The notes: a model not told the origin generated them from the sequence alone. A DNA stretch of 25,675 bases from Syntrophomonadaceae bacterium (GCA_012840625.1 DUSB01000061.1:1-25675), one strand, 5' to 3'. Shown: positions 15,774 to 23,281, counted from the first letter of the stretch. Numbers and translations: made by a program.

Positions 15774-16934
15774 ATGGCTATTTTTCATGAAATGGATACG
15801 GGCAGCCGTGATCGTTCGGCGGAAGATCGCAGGCGTCATCGGCAACTGCTGGAGGATTCTATTAAGAGAAACCTTGGTAATGTCATAGCTGAAGAGAGTA
15901 TTATTGGTCAGAGTAAGGGAAAGATCTTTAAGATCCCGGTGCGCGGCCTGAAAGAATATCAATTTGTCTACGGTGAAAATAGCCCGGGGGTGACTTCGGG
16001 AAAGGGGACTGAGAAACGAGGTCAGCGCATTCCAGGGCCCCGGGGGCAGGAAGGCCAGGGGGTAGGAGATGGGGCAGGAAGTGAAGAAGGGCAAGAATAT
16101 TATGAAATGGAAATTACGCTGGAAGAGCTGATTGACTATCTTTTTGAGGATTTACAGCTTCCGTATATGGAGCGGAAGAAACTATCGCTTCTTCAAAGTG
16201 AAGCACTTTTTAAACGGCGGGGAATTCAGCGCAAAGGAATCCCTCCGCGCCTGTCAAAAAGACGCTCTATGGTGGAAAGGATTAAACGCAAACAAGCGGT
16301 GAAACGAGCTGATCAAGACTATGATGAAGATGAGCGTTTCCCATTTAGCGAAGAAGACCTTCGCTACCAGCGTCTGAAGCCCGATATCCGGCCCGAGTCC
16401 AATGCGGTAGTGATCTGCATTATGGATAATTCTGGTTCCATGTATTTGAGCAAGAAATATCTGGCACGGAGTTTCTTCTTTCTTCTTTATCAGTTTGTCC
16501 GCTATCGCTATGCTAATGTAGAGCTGGTTTTTATCAATCACACCACTGAAGCCAAGGAAGTTAATGAAGATGATTTTTTCCATCGGGGTGAGGCAGGGGG
16601 AACCAAAATCAGCAGTGGCTACCAAAAAGCGCTGGAAATTATTGCAGAACGCTATAATCCAGAGCTGTGGAATGTCTATGCTTTTCATTGCAGTGATGGA
16701 GATAATTGGCCAGAGGATGTAGATCGTGCGGTAGAAAAAGCCAGCGAACTATGCCACGTATGCAACTTATTTGGCTATGGGGAGATTTTAACTACCTGGG
16801 AACCCAATCATTCCATGCTGACACACTTTCGCCAGGAAATATCGGCGCATAATTTTGTTTCAGTTTCTATGGGGGGCAAAGAAGATGTCTGGCCTGCCTT
16901 TAAGCAGCTATTAACGGTAGCAGAAAAGGAGTGA
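15774..16934 (+). CDS. yhbH: DUF444/YhbH-family VWA-like protein
   Basis: YhbH/YeaH family protein (386 residues), almost always encoded next to PrkA. The first 110 residues are charged and include a Gly-rich, low-complexity stretch (about 68-106). Residues 110-205 are helical and very basic. From about 210 a VWA-like fold begins, with a full MIDAS motif IMDNSGSM (D218-x-S220-x-S222). A later GGTKISSGYQKAL fits the threonine position of the fold. I use ATG 15774; an in-frame GTG at 15765, just two bases after the prkA stop, has GGAAGG at better spacing and could be the true start. Its 3' end overlaps or touches the spoVR start region, so the two are coupled. Molecular role is unknown beyond sporulation and stress. 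Confidence 0.93.
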   Translation: MAIFHEMDTGSRDRSAEDRRRHRQLLEDSIKRNLGNVIAEESIIGQSKGKIFKIPVRGLKEYQFVYGENSPGVTSGKGTEKRGQRIPGPRGQEGQGVGDGAGSEEGQEYYEMEITLEELIDYLFEDLQLPYMERKKLSLLQSEALFKRRGIQRKGIPPRLSKRRSMVERIKRKQAVKRADQDYDEDERFPFSEEDLRYQRLKPDIRPESNAVVICIMDNSGSMYLSKKYLARSFFFLLYQFVRYRYANVELVFINHTTEAKEVNEDDFFHRGEAGGTKISSGYQKALEIIAERYNPELWNVYAFHCSDGDNWPEDVDRAVEKASELCHVCNLFGYGEILTTWEPNHSMLTHFRQEISAHNFVSVSMGGKEDVWPAFKQLLTVAEKE

Positions 16935-16939
16935 TAGGG

Positions 16940-18301
16940 GTGCGGGACTACAGCCTGAAGGATCTGCGTATATGGAACGATAAAATTGAAGAAATCGTAT
17001 ATGAATCAGGGCTGAATCCATATACGCAGGAGTTTGAAATCTGTTCTTATGATGATATGCTAGCCTACGAAGCCTATCTGGGCATGCCATCACGCTATCC
17101 TCACTGGAGTTTTGGCAAAGCCTATGAACGGTTAAAGACCTATTATCGTTACAATATAAGCGGCCTTCCCTATGAGATGGTTATTAACTCCAACCCCTGT
17201 TTAGCCTATTTGATGAAGGATAATACATTTTTACTACAGATTCTGACTATGGCCCATGTTTATGGACATAATGATTTTTTCCGCAATAATAGGCTTTTCC
17301 GCCTTGGTACCCGGGCAGAATATACCATCGAAATGTTTAAAAGCCATGCCCGTCGGGTGCGCGATTATATCAGTGATCCCTCCATCGGATATGCACGGGT
17401 GGAACATATCCTGGATGCAGCTCATGCTTTGCGTTTGCAGGGATTACGGTGGATTGGAGAAAAGCGTCTGAGTGAAGAAGAAAAAAAAGAGCGTATTATG
17501 TCCCGCTATTATCAAGCTTCCCGAAACGATCATCCCCTTTTAGCGAATGACAAAAAGGATGAAATGCCTGATTTAACCCGTATTCCGCTGGAACCAGAAC
17601 AGGATTTATTGTTTTTTCTCATAGAACATGCTCCCCTGAATGAATGGGAAAGGGATCTACTGCAGATTATTAGAGAAGAAAGCGCCTATTTTCTACCACA
17701 GATTGAAAGCAAGATTATGAATGAGGGCTGGGCCAGTTTCTGGCATTATCGGATTTTACATGAGCTTGATCTGCCCCAGGGTATGCATCTGGAGTTTTTA
17801 AAGCATCATAATCTGGTTATACGGCCTTTTACAGGAGGATTGAATCCGTATCATCTGGGTTTTAGCATTTTTATGGATCTCTATAAGAAGCATAAGGAGG
17901 AGCCGGAGTTTATCTTTCAGGTGCGGGAACAGGAACGGGATGTATCTTTTCTGCGCCTTTATTTAACCCGGGAGCTGTGTGAGGAATTAAACCTTTTTCA
18001 GTATCAAAAAAGCGGCCGGGATTATATTGTGCGTGAAGTGGTAGACGAGGAAGGCTGGAAACAAATCCGGGATACCCTGATTCAGAATACAGGGGTGAAT
18101 AAAATCCCCAGTATATATGTAGTGGAAGTAAAAAAAACAGACCATACCCTTATTTTAGAGCATGAATGGGATGGACGTGAACTGCATCTGCATTATGCGC
18201 TGGAAACCTTAAAACATATGGCACGTTTATGGCGGGGAAAGGTCAGGCTTTATACTCAGTTACACGGTTCAGCACAGATCCTGGAGACAAAACCCGATTA
18301 A
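16940..18301 (+). CDS. spoVR: SpoVR family protein
   Basis: SpoVR, needed for normal spore cortex in Bacillus subtilis and conserved with PrkA/YhbH in many non-sporulating bacteria. The 453-residue protein carries the family hallmarks HVYGHNDFF at residues 106-114 and NEGWASFWHY near 265, His- and Glu-containing motifs that could bind a metal. The start is taken as GTG 16940 because AAGGAG at 16926-16931 is then eight bases upstream; a GTG at 16931 would overlap the yhbH stop and the ribosome site itself. The gene ends the operon, followed by a hairpin terminator at 18336. The biochemical activity is not known. Confidence 0.94.
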   Translation: MRDYSLKDLRIWNDKIEEIVYESGLNPYTQEFEICSYDDMLAYEAYLGMPSRYPHWSFGKAYERLKTYYRYNISGLPYEMVINSNPCLAYLMKDNTFLLQILTMAHVYGHNDFFRNNRLFRLGTRAEYTIEMFKSHARRVRDYISDPSIGYARVEHILDAAHALRLQGLRWIGEKRLSEEEKKERIMSRYYQASRNDHPLLANDKKDEMPDLTRIPLEPEQDLLFFLIEHAPLNEWERDLLQIIREESAYFLPQIESKIMNEGWASFWHYRILHELDLPQGMHLEFLKHHNLVIRPFTGGLNPYHLGFSIFMDLYKKHKEEPEFIFQVREQERDVSFLRLYLTRELCEELNLFQYQKSGRDYIVREVVDEEGWKQIRDTLIQNTGVNKIPSIYVVEVKKTDHTLILEHEWDGRELHLHYALETLKHMARLWRGKVRLYTQLHGSAQILETKPD

Positions 18302-18335
18302 ACCGCTTCTAAATTAATAAATATCCTGAGCTAAT

Positions 18336-18369
18336 ATGCAGCGCTATCACCAGACGCTGCATTTGTTTT
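18336..18369 (+). terminator. Intrinsic terminator of the prkA-yhbH-spoVR operon
   Basis: ATGCAGCG (18336-18343) pairs with CGCTGCAT (18355-18362) and is followed by TTGTTTT. The T-rich tail overlaps the upstream block of the first DUF1858 gene. Confidence 0.8.
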
Positions 18370-18390
18370 CAACATGATACAATAAGTAAA
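18363..18390 (+). repeat. Duplicated upstream block, copy 1 (with extended -10 promoter)
   Basis: A 28-base block matches 18701-18728 at 24 of 28 positions. It contains TGATACAAT at 18375-18383, an extended -10 promoter. The block starts 55 bases before the GTG start of the first DUF1858 gene, the same distance as in copy 2. Confidence 0.75.
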
Positions 18391-18417
18391 GCCATCATAA
18401 ATAGGAGGGGGTATATT

Positions 18418-18618
18418 GTGATTACAAAAAACATGCGTATTATAGACATTATAGAAAAACATCCGCAGACACTCCCCATTTTTGGGCAATTTCGGATGGC
18501 ATGTCTGGGTTGTGGCCGGGATCTTTTTGATACGGTTGAGAAAAAAGCAGCTGCACAAGGAATTGATGTTGATGAATTGATCAGGGCGCTGAATGAAGCG
18601 GTAAAAAAGCGATCATAA
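18418..18618 (+). CDS. DUF1858 domain protein, copy 1
   Basis: A 66-residue protein consisting of one DUF1858 domain, the small helical domain also found at the N-terminus of ScdA/RIC-type and hybrid-cluster-associated proteins. It has the typical order: VxDIIEKHPQTLPIFGQF-like helix, then CLGC (a C-x2-C pair at about residues 29-32), then the DTVEKKAAAQGIDVDELIRAL helices. The cysteine pair may be a redox disulfide or bind a metal (family inference). GTG 18418 is preceded by AGGAGGGG. It is about 70% identical (46 of 66) to the protein encoded at 18756, and the two arose by tandem duplication of gene plus promoter. Confidence 0.9.
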   Translation: MITKNMRIIDIIEKHPQTLPIFGQFRMACLGCGRDLFDTVEKKAAAQGIDVDELIRALNEAVKKRS

Positions 18619-18700
18619 TGCCTCTCCGGCTTTAGAGGATATCATATTTAACTGCTGTATTATAACATAGCAGCAATATCTATAGAAACTGCTTATAGAT

Positions 18701-18728
18701 TTGTTTGCTACATGGTACAATAACTAAA
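18701..18728 (+). repeat. Duplicated upstream block, copy 2 (with extended -10 promoter)
   Basis: Second copy of the block at 18363-18390, offset by 338 bases, the same offset as between the two start codons. TGGTACAAT at 18713-18721 is the extended -10. Each DUF1858 gene therefore has its own promoter. Confidence 0.75.
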
Positions 18729-18755
18729 AATAACTACAGTAGGAGGGTGTACATC

Positions 18756-18956
18756 ATGATTACAAAAGATATGCTTATTAAAGACATCGTAGAAAAGTAT
18801 CCGCAGACACTACCTATTTTCGGACAATTTCGGATGGGATGCCTAGGCTGCAGTGGTGCTCTTTTTGAAACCGTTGAGCAGGGAGCCAATGCGCACGGTA
18901 TTAACGCCGATGAAATGGTCAGGGCACTGAATGAAGCCATTAAAAAGAGAGCATAA
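18756..18956 (+). CDS. DUF1858 domain protein, copy 2
   Basis: Second 66-residue DUF1858 protein, with CLGC at about residues 29-32 preserved and the segment PQTLPIFGQFRM identical to copy 1. Differences cluster just after the cysteine pair (GRD in copy 1, SGA in copy 2) and in the final helix. ATG 18756 follows AGGAGGG; an in-frame reading from 18705 would cross the promoter and is rejected. The gene is followed by its own terminator at 18971. Role unknown; by family association, a small redox or iron-sulfur-related protein. Confidence 0.9.
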   Translation: MITKDMLIKDIVEKYPQTLPIFGQFRMGCLGCSGALFETVEQGANAHGINADEMVRALNEAIKKRA

Positions 18957-18970
18957 ATCGCTGCTCAGGC

Positions 18971-18994
18971 CTCCCCCAACGGGAGTGTTTTTTT
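18971..18994 (+). terminator. Intrinsic terminator after DUF1858 copy 2
   Basis: CTCCC (18971-18975) pairs with GGGAG (18981-18985), loop CCAAC, followed by TG and a run of eight Ts. Confidence 0.85.
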
Positions 18995-19026
18995 AAAAGT
19001 ATAAGAGGCTTATTGGCATATAAGGT

Positions 19027-19050
19027 AAAAGCCGGGAGATCCCGGCTTTT
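19027..19050. terminator. Terminator of the nfeD-slipin operon (bidirectional shape)
   Basis: AAAAGCCGGGA (19027-19037) is the exact reverse complement of TCCCGGCTTTT (19040-19050). On the minus strand it follows the slipin stop (19064) by 13 bases and ends in a T tract. Confidence 0.9.
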
Positions 19051-19063
19051 GTCAGTTATAAGG

Positions 19064-19834
19064 CTAATTTTCGTCTGCTTTGTGCTGTCCCAGAATTTTA
19101 CGAAATTCCATCGGCAAAGGGAAAATGATGGTGGTGTTTTGCGTGTTAGCTACTTCTGACAGGGTGCGTAGAACACGAACAGTGATGCCGCCCGGTTTTG
19201 AGTTGAGTATCTCGGCTGCTTCCGAAAGCAATTGTGCGGCCTGTTGTTCTCCTTCGGCTTGAATAACCAGTGCCCGCCGATTTCTTTCTGCTTCGGCCTG
19301 TCGGGCTATGGCTCGCTGCATTTCACTGGGGAGAACCACGTCTTTGATTTCTACTGCGGTGACCTTAATACCCCAGGGATCGGTAGCATCGTCAACAATA
19401 TGCTGGATGGTCTGGTTTAGCTTATCACGTTCTGACAGCAGTTCATCCAGATCAGCTGTTCCTACCACACTGCGCAGGGTGGTTTGAGCCAGTTGGTTGG
19501 TGGCTTCATCGTATTGCTCTACGTTGACTACCGCTTTGTCGGGGACCACTACACGGTAATAGAGTACGGCATTAACTTTGCAGGTAACATTGTCACGGGT
19601 TATTACTTCCTGGGGGGGAACATCAAATACCACTGTACGTAAAGAAATGCGTGTAATACGATCGACGACCGGGATGATAAAAATTAATCCCGGACCACGT
19701 ACGCCCACCAGGCGTCCCAGACGGAACAACACGGCTCGTTCATACTCAGGAATAATCTTAATCGAAGCACTGAGTAACAATACCACCAATACGATGACCA
19801 TAAGCCAGTTGGCCAGTACATTTAACAATTTCAT
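19064..19834 (-). CDS. SPFH/stomatin-like (slipin) membrane protein
   Basis: Prohibitin/stomatin-type scaffold of functional membrane microdomains, 256 residues. One N-terminal hydrophobic segment (about 8-28) precedes the SPFH domain, with the typical YERAVLFRLGRLVGVRGPGL and VPPQEVITRDNVTCKVNAVLYYRV. A coiled-coil region rich in Ala/Glu (RQAEAERNRRALVIQAEGEQQAA, about 180-205) follows. It is encoded 35 bases after an NfeD protein, the standard pairing in which the NfeD protease cleaves the slipin C-terminus. ATG 19834 has AGGAGG only two bases upstream, unusually close; the third codon, TTG, has an eight-base spacing and could be used instead. Confidence 0.93.
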   Translation of the reverse strand: MKLLNVLANWLMVIVLVVLLLSASIKIIPEYERAVLFRLGRLVGVRGPGLIFIIPVVDRITRISLRTVVFDVPPQEVITRDNVTCKVNAVLYYRVVVPDKAVVNVEQYDEATNQLAQTTLRSVVGTADLDELLSERDKLNQTIQHIVDDATDPWGIKVTAVEIKDVVLPSEMQRAIARQAEAERNRRALVIQAEGEQQAAQLLSEAAEILNSKPGGITVRVLRTLSEVANTQNTTIIFPLPMEFRKILGQHKADEN

Positions 19835-19869
19835 CGCCTCCTAAACATTATCAGGGTTACTTCTAGTTT

Positions 19870-21207
19870 CTATTCGGATTTATCTTTTTTATCCGGCTCA
19901 ACAATCAAGGTCAACCCTTGACGGGTCTTTACCCTTACAGACGTGTTGGCAGGAATTTCCTGACCGTCTTCACTAACTGCCTGCCATATTTCACCCTGTA
20001 TTTGTACTTGCCCAAGCGGGTTGAGTGTCTGCAGGACTGTTCCCTGTAGGCCGCTAAATTCCTGAGCACCATGGATGGGGGGATGTTGACGAAGGTTGAC
20101 CAGCCCGACAACAATCCAGAGTACCAGCAGGAATCCTACGGCAGCAATTCCTAATGCGGCTGTTCTAAAGTTAAGTGCCCATTTCTGGGGCATTAAAGGC
20201 TCCAGCGGGAAAAAGAGTATTCCCAGTACAATGCTGACCACTCCGCTAACACCCAGGATTCCATAGGTAGGCGTAAATAATTCTGCAATGATCAGACCTA
20301 TCCCAAACAGAATCAGTAGAGCAGCGGTGAGATTTATTTCAAACAGGCCCAGCCCAAAAAGCCCCAGTACCAGACAGATCCCACCTAAAATTTCCGGCAG
20401 GAAAAAGCCAGGGGTACTGAAACCTATAATCAGACCATAAATACCGGTGGTTAAAAAAATCATAGATAACATGGGATCACTGAGAATGCTGACAAAGCGT
20501 TCACTATTATTCATTGGAGAGTCAATAAGCTTTGCTGAAGCGGTTTGCAGGACTGTTTCCTTTCCATTGGGCAGCTGGATAGTTTGACCGTTAAGCTGTG
20601 ACAGCAGGTCTTGCGTATCCTGGGCTAGGTATTCAACTACTCCTTTCTGCAGAGCCTCATTACTATCGAGGGTTAGATTTTCTTTGACAAAACGCTCGGC
20701 CAGATCAGCCGGGCGTCCTCTTTCTTTGGCCAGGCTTTTCATGTGGCCAGCGAGATAATTAATGGTTTTCTGATCAGCTGTCTGGGGGGTTTGCCCTGGT
20801 GAGGTAAGATTAACTGGCATAGCTGCTCCACAGCTGGTGGCGGGCGCCATAGCGGCAGCATGGCCGCTGAGCAGAAGAAAGGTTCCTGCGGAAGCGGCGA
20901 TGGCTCCCTGTGGTTGAACATAGGTAATGACTGGAATGGGAGAAGCAGAAATAGCCTGAATCATTTCCAGGGTGGAGGAAACCAATCCTCCGGGGGTATT
21001 GATATAGAGTATAATGGCATCGGCATCCGCCTGAACCGCCTGATCTAATCCACGTGTTATATATCGGCTGGTTCCTGCACTTACGGTATCTTCAATGGTA
21101 AAGGTGTAAATAGTAACAGGAGGGGCAGCAGCGGCTGTGGGGATTGAAAACAATAAGCATGTTATCGTTAACAACAGGGTTCCCAGCAGGATCAACCGTT
21201 TATGCAT
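19870..21207 (-). CDS. NfeD-family membrane serine protease (long form)
   Basis: Long NfeD protein (445 residues) with three parts. A cleavable-looking signal segment lies at 1-28. A ClpP/SppA-like protease domain spans about 30-215. Four or five membrane helices lie at about 250-370, and a C-terminal OB-fold NfeD domain occupies about 375-440. Ser106 in GAIAASAGT and Lys147 are 41 residues apart, the same distance as the Ser97/Lys138 dyad I recall for the archaeal homologue PH1510, so the protease is probably active. ATG 21207 follows AAGGAGGT. It is the first gene of the operon with slipin and has an extended -10 promoter at 21268-21260 on the minus strand. Confidence 0.93.
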   Translation of the reverse strand: MHKRLILLGTLLLTITCLLFSIPTAAAAPPVTIYTFTIEDTVSAGTSRYITRGLDQAVQADADAIILYINTPGGLVSSTLEMIQAISASPIPVITYVQPQGAIAASAGTFLLLSGHAAAMAPATSCGAAMPVNLTSPGQTPQTADQKTINYLAGHMKSLAKERGRPADLAERFVKENLTLDSNEALQKGVVEYLAQDTQDLLSQLNGQTIQLPNGKETVLQTASAKLIDSPMNNSERFVSILSDPMLSMIFLTTGIYGLIIGFSTPGFFLPEILGGICLVLGLFGLGLFEINLTAALLILFGIGLIIAELFTPTYGILGVSGVVSIVLGILFFPLEPLMPQKWALNFRTAALGIAAVGFLLVLWIVVGLVNLRQHPPIHGAQEFSGLQGTVLQTLNPLGQVQIQGEIWQAVSEDGQEIPANTSVRVKTRQGLTLIVEPDKKDKSE

Positions 21208-21259
21208 GGCCTACCTCCTTTTGAATTAGTATTAGTTTTTTCTGCTTCATCATGCATTT

Positions 21260-21268
21260 ATTATAACA
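21260..21268 (-). promoter_or_regulatory. Extended -10 promoter of the nfeD-slipin operon
   Basis: On the minus strand the sequence is TGTTATAAT, a perfect extended -10, about 50 bases before ATG 21207. No clear -35 is visible 17 bases further up. Confidence 0.55.
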
Positions 21269-21436
21269 TTTGGCGCTTCTGACCGGGCAGCATTTATACC
21301 CTCATCTTATGGCTGATCTTTACTAGATACGGTTTTCCAACCCGGTGGAGGTTTTGAATTAATGCTGGAATGATTGATTTTTTCCTGTGAAAGTAGGAAG
21401 ATAAATGTAAAGAGTTTAAATGAGGGGAATAGATTG

Positions 21437-22117
21437 GTGGAAAGGGGTATTAAGGTGGAGGATAAGAACCGGGTGCAGGTGGTTGTAGACGGGGTTACAG
21501 GCGTGGGCAAATCGAGTTTGGTGCGTATTATTTGTGAGGAAATGGGCCTGACCCCCTTTAATGAAATGTTTGAAGATGAAAACAGACTTTTACATAAATT
21601 CTTTAATGATCGCGAAAAATGGGCCTTTCCAATGCAGACTAATTTTCTTACCAATCGTTTCAAACAGTATCAAAAGGCGATGAAGATTGGACAGGCGGTG
21701 ATGGATCGAAGCATTTATTCGGATGATATTTTTGCCCGGATGTATCTGGCTAGTGGGTATTTGAGCCCGGAGGAATATGCGGTGTATAATAATCTGCTGC
21801 ACACCCTTCTGGAGCATGTAGCTCCTCCTCGCTTAATGGTTTATCTGCGTGTTCATACCGATGAGGCTATCCGGCGTATTCATAAGCGGGGACGTCCGGA
21901 TGAAGTGGAAGTAGAAAGGGAATACTGGGACATGCTCAACCAGTACTATGATGATAATTACAAAAATTTTTCCATGGGGAAGCTTCTGGTTATTCAGGTG
22001 GATGATCTGGACTATGTACATAAGCCCGAAGATCGTGATTATATGGTAAATCGGATCCGTAAGGCCTTGGAAATCTGTGATGTAACAGATAAAAGCTCCC
22101 AGGTCAATGTATCCTGA
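21437..22117 (+). CDS. Deoxynucleoside kinase (dGK/dAK type)
   Basis: Cytosolic kinase salvaging deoxynucleosides to 5'-monophosphates. With GTG 21437 the protein has 226 residues, normal for bacterial dNKs. The P-loop GVTGVGKSS is at 19-27, the substrate/base motif DRSIYSD lies near 90, and the lid RIHKRGRPDE follows near 150. The start is ambiguous: GAGGGG at 21422-21427 is six bases before TTG 21434 and nine before GTG 21437. An ATG at 21374 is in frame, but the stretch up to 21433 is not conserved-looking. Substrate preference (dG, dA or dC) cannot be told. It is a single gene followed by a hairpin. Confidence 0.88.
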   Translation: MERGIKVEDKNRVQVVVDGVTGVGKSSLVRIICEEMGLTPFNEMFEDENRLLHKFFNDREKWAFPMQTNFLTNRFKQYQKAMKIGQAVMDRSIYSDDIFARMYLASGYLSPEEYAVYNNLLHTLLEHVAPPRLMVYLRVHTDEAIRRIHKRGRPDEVEVEREYWDMLNQYYDDNYKNFSMGKLLVIQVDDLDYVHKPEDRDYMVNRIRKALEICDVTDKSSQVNVS

Positions 22118-22151
22118 GAATGTTTTTATAAGCAATATCTGTCCTCAGATC

Positions 22152-22182
22152 AAGACAGCTGCCATTCTGGACGGCTGTCTTT
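22152..22182 (+). terminator. Probable terminator of the deoxynucleoside kinase gene
   Basis: AAGACAGC (22152-22159) pairs with GCTGTCTT (22174-22181), extended by a G-U and a G-C pair. The T tail is short (TTT then GCG), so efficiency is uncertain. Confidence 0.65.
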
Positions 22183-22202
22183 GCGCCTAGCTTGAATTTA
22201 TT

Positions 22203-22229
22203 TTGCAATATTCGCAATTGTGGTATAGT
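22203..22229 (+). promoter_or_regulatory. Promoter of the four-helix membrane protein gene
   Basis: TTGCAA (22203-22208), a 15-base spacer, and TATAGT (22224-22229) preceded by TGG, an extended -10. It places the true translation start downstream, at ATG 22266. Confidence 0.5.
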
Positions 22230-22265
22230 AAAAACGATTGCCGCTCAGAAAGGTTGTGTAAAGAT

Positions 22266-22697
22266 ATGAAAGCGGTTCTGGGGATCATGGCCGGAATCAT
22301 TTTCGTAGTTTATTCGGTATATTTTGTTCGTATTATTAAGGGTGAACCACAGGTATTTGAGATGGAGATGCTGAAGTCACTGGCAGCATGGATGATTGAA
22401 CGAGGGCGAGCCAGTAAGACACAGCTGTGGCTGATGTACTTTTTATCGCTGCTGCTGGAGCTTGTTTACTTCATTCTATCTTTTTATCTGCTTACCAACC
22501 CCGTACTACGGTTCGTAACAGCTGCCTTCATGGGGGTTGAAGTCTATCATATGAGCATGATCGCGGTATATTTTAGACGGTTCTTTGCTGGTAAAACTAT
22601 GATCAGTCAGCTGTTTAACTGGCCTTTAGAGCGGGTCAGTGCTACCTTTTTCTTTACCCATTCCTTCTTAGTTCTGGTAAGCTTAATCATCTTCTAA
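22266..22697 (+). CDS. Unrecognised four-helix membrane protein
   Basis: I do not recognise this 143-residue protein. It has four hydrophobic segments: VLGIMAGIIFVVYSVYFVRI near the start, LWLMYFLSLLLELVYFIL, a third around VTAAFMGVEVYHMSMIAVYF, and SATFFFTHSFLVLVSLIIF at the very end. A short cytosolic or external loop (residues about 27-58, with FEMEMLKSLAAWMIERGRAS) separates the first two. Charged or His residues inside helices 2 and 3 (Glu, Glu, His) could bind something. ATG 22266 is weakly served by GAAAGG 12 bases upstream. It has its own promoter and a strong hairpin after it, so it is monocistronic. Confidence 0.75.
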   Translation: MKAVLGIMAGIIFVVYSVYFVRIIKGEPQVFEMEMLKSLAAWMIERGRASKTQLWLMYFLSLLLELVYFILSFYLLTNPVLRFVTAAFMGVEVYHMSMIAVYFRRFFAGKTMISQLFNWPLERVSATFFFTHSFLVLVSLIIF

Positions 22698-22730
22698 ACC
22701 AGAAAGCCATTTAGAATAATAGAATAGCCA

Positions 22731-22763
22731 GCCAAAGGAGCCAGTGTACCTGGCTCCTTTGGC
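22731..22763. terminator. Perfect 14-bp hairpin after the four-helix protein gene
   Basis: GCCAAAGGAGCCAG (22731-22744) is exactly complementary to 22750-22763 with a five-base loop. There is no T-run on either side, so it may be a weak terminator or an mRNA 3' stabiliser. Confidence 0.55.
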
Positions 22764-22801
22764 ATAGTAAGCCTTTATTGCGGTTATACTAAACAATTAT
22801 T

Positions 22802-23045
22802 CCAGGAGGATGTAGGTGTAAAGATAAGAGCTCTGATCCCGGGGCGTATTTGCAGGGATAGGCTGGTAGTACGCCTTAGATTCTTTCTGGTATAGAAGAT
22901 GTAGCTGTAGCGATATTGTACTCTGATCAGGTGGGCAGGAAATAAAGACAGAGGTAGAGAACGGTTATTTTATAAAAAACACAGATATTCAGGTTAACCT
23001 TGAGGTGCATCTTGATGGTGAGTTGGATAGTTTGCAGGGGAAAAT
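22802..23045 (+). pseudogene. Possible decayed coding remnant
   Basis: Three protein-like segments appear in succession in different frames. The first starts near 22802 after a TTC CAG GAG context (EDVGVKIRALIPGRICRDRL). The second is around 22895-22945 (IEDVAVAILYSDQVGRK). The third runs from about 22927 (EIKTEVENGYFIKN, then VNLEVHLDGELDSLQGK). Together they could be a roughly 80-residue gene with two frameshifts. No family is recognised, and chance open frames cannot be excluded. Confidence 0.2.
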
Positions 23046-23051
23046 TATTTG

Positions 23052-23138
23052 CTATTTATCCTTGATGCTGCTTAAAATCCAGTATATAAGTAAGCTTAAA
23101 GTAATGGTAATTAAAAGAATAAAGAGTATTGATACCAT
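23052..23138 (-). CDS. 28-residue single-pass membrane micro-protein
   Basis: On the minus strand ATG at 23138-23136 is preceded by a full AGGAGGT (23153-23147) with an ideal eight-base spacing. It is followed by 28 codons and TAG at 23054-23052. The product begins MVSILFILLITITLSLL, continues with a hydrophobic IYWIL stretch, and ends in the charged tail SSIKDK. That is one membrane helix of about 20 residues with a positively charged C-terminus, the design of small membrane subunits such as KdpF or CydX, though no such operon is nearby. It is too short for routine gene callers. No clear promoter was found. A plus-strand open frame overlaps it but lacks a start and ribosome site. Confidence 0.6.
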   Translation of the reverse strand: MVSILFILLITITLSLLIYWILSSIKDK

Positions 23139-23281
23139 GATGTGATACCTCCTGGCTGTTTAAAGGCTGCCCATAGAATCCTTATGCTTAATGCTAGTAT
23201 TCCCGAGCGCATTAATATAATATTGACAAAGTGCCTGGAATATTATTGCGTATATAATGTTATTGAAGTGGAGGGGTATGG

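Larger units (their letters stand above)
22764..23281. other. Gene-poor stretch between membrane protein genes
   Basis: The gene-free interval from 22698 to 23281 (584 bases) has no large ORF. From 22764 on it holds a possible decayed coding region (about 22802-23045) and a 28-codon minus-strand ORF with a strong ribosome site (23138-23052). A perfect TTGACA lies at 23223-23228 and a TATAAT at 23253-23258, but 24 bases apart, too far for a normal promoter. I see no RNA gene or riboswitch fold. Confidence 0.6.

Noticed and set aside
22843..22875. GGCGTA/TACGCC stem as a structured RNA
   Set aside because: Only six pairs with a 21-base loop; no further structure or known family.
23223..23258. 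TTGACA and TATAAT as the CPBP gene promoter
   Set aside because: Both boxes are good, but the spacer is 24 bases, too long for normal sigma A use.
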